From Lingula anatina (lineage: Eukaryota; Brachiopoda; Lingulata; Lingulida; Lingulidae), in the NCBI RefSeq assembly GCF_001039355.2, contig NW_019775058.1:118374-182373 (forward strand): a stretch of 64,000 nt of DNA, written 5' to 3'. This document shows, one piece after another, positions 48,771 through 59,900 of this stretch (within the stretch, counting starts at the first letter, position 1; every line of letters starts with the position of its first letter). A program made the translations under genes and the position numbers. The notes beneath the pieces were generated by a model that did no database searches, was not told the DNA's origin, and was given only the letters and a program-made list of their open reading frames with translations.

Positions 48771-51003
48771 AATTGAACAGTAAAGAAGAGTAAGGAGTGA
48801 CTTCAACCATCTCTATATGCTAAAGCAAATTATGAACTCTACAAATTCCACAGTCCAAATTACTAGCTAATGGAAACATATGCTCCAGTTTTAGAATTAT
48901 ATTGAAGAAATTTGTGTTAGAGGATGTGAACCATTGTAGTTGGAAGAAATCCTGAGCAATCAGAAGAAACTCTACGTATGTTGCAATGAAAATGAAATGG
49001 TTTTGTTAATCTTACGTACATGCTAGGATCCTTCAAACAATGGGTCCTAGATTCGAGCCTTCTTTTATCGATTTACAGTTGAGCTTATGGAAGTGTACTG
49101 TAAAATATCTTCAGTACTTTACAGTTTTCCTGTGGTTTACTTACAGGTTTCTGTGATCCAAAGTTTTTTTTTTCTTCATTTTGAAAATAAAACAAATGAT
49201 GACAAAACCAATACAAGAAAAATATTTTTAATAACAAAGGAAGTCATTTCACTGTAAGCTTGGGTTTTTATTGTACCTGATAACATTAACTGCTGCCAGC
49301 TTCAATGAGAATGAAACATACAAGTTCCAAAAATATTTTCAAGAAAACCCCCTTCTAGGGACACATAGTAGTAGCAACTGGGTTCACTGTACTTCTATAA
49401 AACTAGGAATTCACATTAAAAAGCTTCAGTCTCTTAAACACCCAGTGTTTCATGTTAAACATGGATTTAAATAACTATAAATCAAATGTAAAACATGAGA
49501 TAGGACAAAATTCATCAATCAATTGGCAATGCTGACTTATTCAAAAATATGAGATACAAAATTAACTCTAATTTTTTCATGGCAACTGCAACTTCTCCCT
49601 TTAATATGATGCGTAAGTTATCTAGAACACTTAAAAAAATGTCTGACATTGTTACACCTCATTAAAACAGCACACTGTTCCACTGATTTCTTAAACCAGC
49701 TTTCTTAAATATCAACCACGACAACCTGTGAAAAAAGATTGCCAAAATTTTGTTTCTATTTTCACATGATATTCTACATTTCAAAAATACTTTACTCAGC
49801 TGTGCTCTGCACATTCTGTATAATTATATCAGTGAACTCTCAAACAAATGAGCCCCAAGCTAAAGTTGTATTACTTTTTTCATCACCTGTGTGAACCTAC
49901 AGCCTTTGAGGCACAAAAATAAGTGGTTAAAATTTCAACACATCCTGAGCACTCAAAAAAGTTTCAATAATCACTGATCAAAAGTTTTCCTACTAACATT
50001 ACTCTAAATCCAGGTATTACTAGAGATATTGGTTGAAAGAAATGCAGCTACTTAATACAAATGGCAAAACCACATAGACTGAATTAAACCTATGGTGTAG
50101 AAATGTTTAATAAATTCAATAATTAAATTCGTCTCAATTTGAAATTCAACGGAGCTACCACAGACAGGCTTTATAATTCCTAAATTTCAATTTCCCATTT
50201 TATTTAAAACATAAAACAAAAATCAAACTTATAAATTAATCAATAAATATCAATATACAATAGTCATATATGGCAATTATCTCAAATATGGCAGGATTAT
50301 TTGCACCGAGCACATGGATCTCTTCGGTGATTCATGCATTTTGTTATGAATTTCTTTTTAACCAACAACAAATTTTATGCAGACAAATATCACTGAAATT
50401 GTGGCATGTCAGCCTAAGTTCAAGACATTCTCCCCAAGATTGAAGAATCATGAAGAATCATACTCATAATCTTCAACTACAATAACCACTTCAGGATCAT
50501 ACACATACAAGCATTTACGTAAATTTTAAAACTGACACAGCACGTCATTCTAGACTTAATGTCTTGGATTGTAATAACATCAAATTGCGACAATGGCAAC
50601 CTGTCTTCACGCCAAAAAATGGTTTTAAAAGATTCCAAAATCTTTCAATTATTTAATAAGTCCAAATCCTTGCTTTCTGACATCCCTCCTCCCCAACCCC
50701 CTGTCCTACCCTACTCCTCACAGTAAATACGCACAGTGCCTTCAGGTTGGGATGGAAACAAGACAAATACTGGCATGCCTGCTGAAGCTGCTAAACGATA
50801 AATAATTACCCCCTAGCATCTTAAGTAGGCCTGACAGACATCTAAGCCGCTTAAGTTGATTGCAACTTAGGAGGAATCCCCTCGGAGATAGACTGATCCA
50901 CAGTTAGTACGACAGGGTCTGGGAATGGTCCTAAAGTCCCCAGAATTGGAGATTTAGCCAATCATGGAATGTGGTACATCAGGGTACATGGCACATGTCA
51001 GCC
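48771..51003. other. Convergent 3' region between POLR1G and PPHLN1
   Basis: 2.2 kb containing the 3' UTRs of both genes. AATAAA at 49186-49191 suits POLR1G. TTTATT motifs on the plus strand near 50200 could serve PPHLN1 on the minus strand. The family C MITE-like element at 50795-50935 lies here. No other coding region is recognised. Confidence 0.6.
50795..50935. mobile_element. MITE-like element, family C copy 3 (inverted)
   Basis: Contains AATAATTACCCCCTAGC and CCTGACAGACATCTAAGCC, the reverse complement of the core at 20488-20705, and ends in GGGTCTGGGAATGG, resembling the terminal repeat of that copy. Lies just downstream of the PPHLN1 stop codon and could fall in its 3' UTR. Confidence 0.6.
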
Positions 51004-52129
51004 CTACTCAGAGGACTGCTGTTGTTGTTGCTGAGATGATTGCAGCACTTCAATATAATGCTGTACTTCTTCAATACAATGCTGACCAATCTCTTGCAGG
51101 TTCAACTTCAAACTTCTCTGGATTGGCTCCTCCAGACTTTGGTCTTTGCTTAAAAAAGAAATTAGAACTAAAAGTACCTCTGAATGTGATGTAAAGAAGG
51201 AAGGGAGCCGGTATAATACTAAAACAAAACTGACAGTCTGTATCATTTAGTAATTAGTCTGATTTAACATTATGTGTACATAATAAGAACATATGAAAAT
51301 ATTCTGTTATACAATAGTTTTGAATGGTAATTATTTGTATTGACAAGTAAGTGTTAGTCTGCAGGTCTTTTTTTTTTCTTTTAAATTACCATCTGGTCAT
51401 TTATCATCAAACATGCCTATGTAAGCATTTTGCCTATATAATATTATTACCTGATCAGCATCTTCACCACTGTAGCAAATGTCTCACAGTCCTGTCTATA
51501 TGCCTGAAGAATAAAGTCACGCTTTTATCATCAAGTCACACAACCTTGTTTCCTTTCAACTGCACATATAATTGTCAGCCACATGTGCATGAATAAGGCA
51601 TAGATAGAGTATATATCTAGGTCATTAAGGCTTCGTTCACATGGAAAGTCTATTTTCTAAAAATCTATTTTCTATTCGCCGTATGTGCTCTGAATATCCC
51701 GCGGCGTAATTACTGGCGGCGCGAGCCAGTTACTTCCAAAGCTGTAATTAATTCTTGGGATATTCAGGGCACAGGGACCGTGATTACAAGATACCGCGAA
51801 TAGAAAATAGATTTTTAGAAAATAGACTTTCCATGTGAACAGAGTCTAATATGAGATAACAAGTGTCTTTTTCCTAAGATATTAACTACAATGTACAGAC
51901 CAGTTTTCCATCTCAAGTATCAAGTAAGTATCCACTTATCAATGTTGAGAACTAAATGGCCAGTGTCCACTGGTAAAAGCATACATGTAGTTAATATGAA
52001 AGTCAGTACAGTATTCTATAAATCACATCACTGTATTGGGAATATCTTCAGCAGATCATAAGAATAGTTTGCCTCTCGCAGAAAGTTATGTGAACTCAGA
52101 GCTTACACGATCAAAAATGGAGAGAAAAA

Positions 52130-52181
<52 letters not shown>

Positions 52182-52218
52182 AACTTGTTTGTTTAATCTC
52201 AACCTTAAAATGTTGAAA

Positions 52219-52253
<35 letters not shown>

Positions 52254-52590
52254 GAGAAGTTTTAAATAAAGCAACTGGTGTATCCAAAACTATTTATTGC
52301 ACAACAAACCTTCTCAACTTCCTTCTTCTTGGCCATCAGCATTTTCATATTCTCCACTGTTAGCCCAAGATGGTTCCCAACTCCATTGACCAATGGCTTT
52401 GAAGTGCCCTTGGAACGATTCCCCCCTGATTGGTCGGTATCTGACATTGAGGCCTCCATTAAGTGTTCCTGAGTGCCATTCCTCTCAGAGCTGCTGGTGT
52501 GCGGTAAGGGTCGCCTACTCCATACCACTCTGTAGTCGACATCTTTGGTGTATTTGTGATTATATTCATCTTCACCTGAAGAGTCGACTT
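51004..52590 (-). CDS. PPHLN1: PPHLN1 last three exons: conserved C-terminal helical domain
   Basis: Exons 52310-52590, 51451-51503 and 51004-51148, with TAG stop at 51004-51006. The first begins acidic (VDSSGEDEYNH), then LTVENMKMLMAKKKEVEK enters the helical domain. AYRQDCETFATVVKML and SLEEPIQRSLKLNLQEIG complete it. In human periphilin this domain forms a helical homodimer that binds TASOR and is needed for silencing. The protein ends in a short glutamine run (SSQQQQQQSSE) absent from human. The donor of the first exon is GTTTGT, non-consensus at +3 but phase-supported. Confidence 0.92.
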
Positions 52591-55500
52591 CTAAAAAATA
52601 TCACAAATACAGGAATTATTGTAAAATGTAATTTCCTCTAAAAAAAAAACAATCTGCGGGAGACATTTCTTCAAGTTTTTCATGCACCCCATCATGGTAA
52701 TTAGACCATCAAACATGAAGCACTAATCCAATATGTGTACAAAAAGGGGTGACAAATTCACAGCAGAGTAACAAGTGACATATTGGGCAGAAACTTGATT
52801 ATATAAAGAAGACACACAGAGCACCTTGTGATATAATAATGATGACACGTGGATAAGGTAATCGTCAGAATTAAACACCTGTCACAATGGCACTGTAACC
52901 ATTACCTCAATAAATAACTCATAAATTGCAACCCACATGTCATTTATTCAAGTAAATTACTACTACTCAACTGTTCTGGCACCATACAAAACAGCATGTG
53001 AATACCATTCAATATGACAATTGTTGCAGCACCTACATAAATTTATCATTAAATGAGGCATCTGATATGACATAATATATTAATCACCTGATACATATAA
53101 ATTAATAAAATACAAATGTCAATTTTACCAGGAACAGTCATCTTGAAAAGATCAGCCTCTAGCACTCCAATGAGATATTGAACACTTATCTAGTACATTG
53201 TATATTCTGGAGCATTCACTGCTTAGCTAGCTACAGACAGTGAAGAAAACAGGGAATATATCAACACCAGTGCTGGGGGCTGCACAGCTGTACCGTTTCT
53301 GCCTCTGCCTCAACTATGTCAGTAGCCATCTTGACACTTTCAAGGTGAAATGGGAGTATCTTTTATTGAAAGAGCCATTGAGGTGGTGCAATTTCCAGTT
53401 TCATGTCTTTTATGAAAGAGAAATAAAGCCAATTTGATGCGATAATGAAAAAAAATACTTACTTTGAAATGGTTCGGTAAGTTTCTTCCTCCTCTTCTCC
53501 TCTGAAAGCAACTCTTCATCCCTCCTCCTCTTTGTAGCACTGTTCACATCCTGTCCCCTGCCCAACTCTTTCCCTGACATCATGGCTGGTTTGCTACTCC
53601 CTCCGTCTGACCTTGACACCTCCGATCCTGGATGACCTTCGACCGTTTTCTCATCACCAGCAAGGCCCATTTCATCAGAACTTTGGACTGTGAAAGATGG
53701 CTTAAATTTACTGGACCCCATTCTTTCCTTCAGTTTGGCATCAAGAGACGAAATGGGCGACTGCTGGACTTCACTGTTTGTTTCATTTTTGTTACTAGAG
53801 CCATCACCACAGGGCTCTGCAGTCTTTCGGATGTCATGAATCCATTTTCCAACATCTTGCGGTGACTGGGCATCTGTGTCTAAAATGTTAATTTTCTGCA
53901 GCGGGACTTTAGGTTTTAGCACCATGTTAAACTGCTGAGAACGCTTTGAGGCCAATCCATCACTACTTTCTTCTTCACTCAACTTGGAGGCTGTTTGAAG
54001 AACCAATGGTGACCCAGTCAGCGCCTCTGCATCTAAACCATTGGCCGAACTTGCACTATTTGTCCTGACATTTCGACTATCACTGCTTTTCTTCATGTAC
54101 TTGACACCATCCTCCAACCTGCGATGCTGTTGTTGTTGTTCTGGGGACTTCGAACTGGAATGGAAATCTCGCTCTTGGGACGCAGAATGCCGGGAATAAT
54201 GAGACCCTGGAGAAGACCTGACAGTGGTGCCACCTGGTGATGTCCTAGTGGCTCCACCTTGTGGCGATGCTAGAGACCTGCCAAGGGATGAACTTTTAAG
54301 CATCAGTATGGTGTGAATTAATATAAACTTTGGAAAATATCAAATTCAAATGTGGGTTCAGTTTTGAATGAGGCTTTGTGAAGAGGGGGAATAACAGATT
54401 CAGTTTACAAATTCATTTATTAAAATCTGTTACAAAGTTCTGTTTTTTGATAATGTTTAATACAAGGCTTACAATGTGATTTAGAGTTTTTATTGCATGC
54501 AAAGAATTCGCAAGTCTATTGGTTGGTCGGGCCATTTTTCACCAGTCAGGCAGTATATGGTTGTGCAAGTAGGCTGCCACGTTATAGGGCTTGTGTGCCC
54601 GTAACATGCATGGTTAAAACGGAAGAGGCAGTTGAACGGCAGCCATTAAAAAATTTTTTGAGAAGAGGTAGGTGTTATAAGGGGGTAAATGTATGCATCA
54701 TATGACAGACGGTTGCTTCGTTTCGGCCATTGGGATGTTTAATTTGCAGTATTTAGTGTTAAAGCGCAGCTGGGAAAGGATAAATTATACGTATTTTCAG
54801 CTCAACGAATGCATGGTGTGGTGCGCAAAAGGCATCTTTAGACACTGTGCACTCGGTACGTTGACTTGTATTTTAGTGCCTTGCTTTAGATGAAAAGGCT
54901 GCATAGCTCAAGCGGTAGAGAGGTCGCTCTATTGTAGGCAGGAGGGCCCAGGTTTGAGCCCCTGTGTGGCGACTTTTTTTTTTTTTTGCTTTATTTTGTT
55001 TCTATTTTTTATTTTGTTGCATATTTATGCATATGTTAACATTGTTTTATTTATTTATATGAAAAGATAGTTACATTATTATCAGATATCTACTTATGAA
55101 ATAGACTAAAAAATATGGCAATCATTTATGCAATTATAATGCAGTGTAAAATAAAGTTAGATTTAGATAGAATAAATATGCTGCCAGTACAACTTGCATT
55201 TTCTTGTTTAATTTGTAATTATATCTAAATATTACTAGATTCAAAAATGAATAAAAATTAAAAGTAAACTGAAATTTAAAAAAATTTACAACTTTTGCAA
55301 GTTTTTTTGCTCTCTATGAGCAAAGTTATTAACTCAATTGAAAGGCAGTCTAGGCAAACTTTTAAAACATGTATCCATATATGTAATTTCTCTCTCCAGT
55401 GCTTTATAGTTACTGCCGATGCCAAGTATCAACTTACCGTCTTTCTTTATCACGACTTTGACTTCTTTCACTTGACTTTTGTCTACCTGGGGAAGAATGT

Positions 55501-56901
55501 TCATTTTTTTCCGTACTTCTTTCCAAACTATGTCTGTAACTGGAAGACTGTAAGAATGAAAAAAAAAAATCTTCAGTTGTTTAAGTAAATTATACTGACC
55601 CTTGGATTGCAAACCAAGCTTATACACATTGTTCTATATTTTCAGCCATAATTATTCACTGACATCAGATTATGTAAAATAACGTATCATACATTCTAAT
55701 ACCTGCATGGCATTCTGCTGATTGTACGATATATTTATCATAATTCATAAAACCTTAACAACAAATCAAAAATATACTGAAATCTATCCCATACTGTACA
55801 CGTACATTATACGTAAAACCAAAATTTAAGCCACAGAGAGAGAGAGAGAGAAAGAGAGAGAGATCAAACAATTAATTAATACAGTATATTCATACTAGAA
55901 AAAAATAGCAAACAATACAGTATATTCATACTAGGTTTTTTCTTCTTGGGCTTTTACTTCTGGACCTTGTCCTTGACCTTGACCTAGATTTGGACCTTGT
56001 CCTACGAGACCTGTGTGTGTATCCGCGTCTTGGCATGCCGAAGTTTCCTCGTCTGTACCAGGGGTTTGCACGAGCTCGTAAACTGTTTACCCTTGAATTG
56101 GGGAACTGAGTAAAATTGGCCCTTCTTGATGGGGAAAATGAGCGTTGACCTCTTTGGTTAACCGCTAAAAAATATGTAAGAAGAGTCCAGTGATCATAAT
56201 TTAAACAAAGTGTCAAACTAGCAACATGCCATTATACCTTATTTGGTGAAACACACTCAAACTTTCACATTTAGGAGTCCTCCCAACCCCCCAAATAAAT
56301 AAATAAATAAATTGAATACAGTACGTAATAAAGGAACTGGACACAGCATAAATGGCAAATATGCAGACACTTAACATAAAAAAACTCATTCTTATTGCCC
56401 CGTATCAAAGGAAATGGACACATTTCAGTAAACAACAACTACTGTAAAAATAATCTGATGATAGTAGTTTTTCATAATGAAACTGCCAAAAACAAAGCCA
56501 TTCATTATGTATGAGAGTTTCATAAAAATATATACATTAGCACATATGGGCTGCATGTAGCAAAGATATATGCAAAAAAAAAAAAATAATAATAATAATA
56601 ATAATATCTTTTGTAAAAATAATACAATATTATCAATAATAATGATAACTTTTGTAAAAAGTAACATGATCATGTTGACTTTTAAAGGAACTTTCCTTTT
56701 TACCAAACAAAGTGACAAAGCAAAGTGAAAAAGAAAACAATCTGGCAGTTATAGGGTGAGCAACAGATGTGTAGACTGTTAATAAAAAAAAATGTCTTAT
56801 AAGCATCTTGACTGATACATTTTATCAGTTGATACCATTCATGCATATTATATATAAATAAAAAAAAATTCAAACACACATACACACACCACCACCAAAT
56901 T

Positions 56902-56974
<73 letters not shown>

Positions 56975-59900
56975 CAAGAATATGAATAACTTAGCTTCCT
57001 TCCCCATTTTATTTTAAATAAAATGGAGAGAGGAAGCTAAGTTATTCACATCCTTGATTATACCAGCTCCCCACGGGCCGCCGCCATGGGTGGAGCACTT
57101 TTTCATGGTGTTTTGACTTATTTCTCCGAGATATATATATATATAATTTCCTCAACTAATGGGTTATTGCCTGATGACTAGAAAAAAAATCAGATATGTA
57201 CCATTTACTATTTAACTGAAACACACAAGAAGTCTGTGACAAAGTCTGAATTCAAACTGTGTATAACTGTGTCAAAGTAGATAAGCTGGTGATCATATTT
57301 TAGTATTTTAAAAGATAACGGCAAAGTGAAACTAAGACATCAACTGGTCAGAAAAGCAATTAAAAAGAGTCATTTTAAGTGATGCTGTAAACTAATATTC
57401 AGCCTTCTTTGGCTTTCTTTTTGCGTGTAGAATTCAGAATTACTNATTTTTTCAACGTTTTTTTTTTTTTTTTTTTGAAAAGATAGTTACAATTATCAAA
57501 TATCTACTTATGAAATAGACTAGAAAATTTGGCAATCATTTATGCAATTATAATGCAGTGTAAAATAAAGTTAGATTTAGATAGAATAAATATGCTGCCA
57601 GTACAACTTGCATTTTCTTGTTTAATTTGTAATTAAATCTAAATATTACTAGATTCAAAAATGAATAAAAATTAAAAGTAAACTGAAATTAAAAAAAATT
57701 TACAACTTTTGCAAGTTTTTTTGCTCTCTATGAGCAAATTTATTAACTCAATTGAAAGGCAGTCTGGGCAAACTTTTAAAACATGTATCCATACATGTAA
57801 TTTCTCTCTCCAGTGCTTTAGTTACTGCGGATACCAAGTATCAACTTACCGTCTTTCTTTATCACGACTTTGACTTCTTTCACTTGACTTTTGTCTACCT
57901 GGGGAAGAATGTTCATTTTTTTCCGTACTTCTTTCCAAACTATGTCTGTAACTGGAAGACTGTAAGAATGAAAAAAAAATCTTCAGTTGTTTAAGTAAAT
58001 TATAATGACCCTTGGATTGCAAACCAAGCTTATACACACTGTTTTATATTTTCAGCCATACTTATTCACTGACATCAGATTATGTAAAATAACGTATCAT
58101 ACATTCTAATACCTGCATGGCATTCTGCTGATTGTAAGATATATTTATGCTAATTCATAAAACCTTAACAACAAATCAAAAATATACTGAAATCTTTCCC
58201 ATACTGTACACATACATCTTACGTAAAACCAAAATTTAAGCCAGTGAGAGAGAGAGAGAGATATCAAACTGTAATACAGTATATTCATACTAAAAAAAAA
58301 GCAAACAATACAGTATATTCATACTAGGTTTTTTCTTCTTGGGCTTTTACTTCTAGACCTTGTCCTTGACCTTGACCTAGATTTGGACCTTGTCCTACGA
58401 GACCTGTGTGTGTATCCGCGTCTTGGCATGCTAAAGTTTCCTCGTCTGTACCAGGGGTTTGCACGAGCTCGTAAACTGTTTACCCTTGAATTGGGGAACT
58501 GAGTAAAATTGGCCCTTCTTGATGGGGAAAATGAGCGTTGACCTCTTTGGTTAACCGCTAAAAAATATGTAAGAAGAGTCCAGTGATCATAATTTAAACA
58601 AAGTCTCAAACTAGCAACATGCCATTATACCTTATTTGGTGCAACACACTCAAACTTTCACATTTAGGAGTCCTCCCAACCCCCCAAATAAATAAATAAA
58701 TAAATAAATTGAATACAGTACGTAGTAAAGGAACTGGACACAGCATAAATGGCAAATATGCAGACACTTAACATAAAAAAACTCATTCTTATTGCCCCGT
58801 ATCAAAGGAAATGGACACATTTCAGTAAACAACAACTACTGTATAAATAATCTGATGATAGTAGTTTTTCATAGTGAAACTGCCAAAAACAAAGCCATTC
58901 AATATGTATGAGAGTTTCATAAAAATATATACATTAGCACATATGGGCTGCATGTAGCAAAGATATATGCAAAAAAAAAAAAAATAATAATAATAATAAT
59001 AATAATAATATCTTTTGTAAAAATAATACAATATGATCAATAATAATGATAACTTTTGTAAAAAGTAACATGATCATGTTGACTTTTAAAGGAACCTTCC
59101 TTTTTACCAAACAAAGCGACAAAGCAAAGTGAAAAAGAAAACAATCTGGCAGTTATAGGGTGAGCAACAGATGTGTCGACTGTTAATAAAAAAAATGTCT
59201 TATAAGCATCTTGACTGATACATTTTATCAGTTGATACCATACATGCATATTATATAAAAAAAAAAAATTCAAACACATATACACGCACCACCACCAAAT
59301 TCTTTTTTTTTTTTAATATATATGGTTGCCTTAACTAATGGGTTATTGCCTGATGACTAGAAAAAAATCAGATATGTACCATTTACTATTTAACTGAAAC
59401 ACACAACAAGTCTGTGACAAGTCTGAATTCAAACTGTGTATAACTGTGTCAAAGTAGATAAGCTGGTGATCATATTTAAGTATTTTAAAAGATAACAGCA
59501 AAGTGAAACTAAGACATCAACTGGTCAGAAAAGCAATTAAAAAGAGTCATTTTAAGTGATGCTGTAAACTAATATTCAGCCTTCTTTGGCTTTCTTTTTG
59601 CGTGTAGAAGTCAGAATGACGACAACTACACAAAATCAATATATTCTATTCATGTCTGCCTTCTGCTACCCCTTGCACCTTTCTCTTCCCACTATACCTA
59701 CCTTCTCCTCAGATGAACTGTTACTTACTTAAAGTAAACATTATCCTTTTTAATGATTCTCACAATTTATTTCATCTGTCACTGCCAATGCTGGTCCAGT
59801 AGAACTNTGACGACAACTACACAAAAATCAATATATTCTATTCATGTCTGCCTTCTGCTACCCCTTGCACCTTTCTCTTCCCACTATACCTACCTTCTCC

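Noticed and set aside
51004-58557. SR-rich gene as a BCLAF1/THRAP3 or generic SR protein
   Set aside because: The RS/RG region alone would allow this, but the C-terminal domain matches periphilin specifically.
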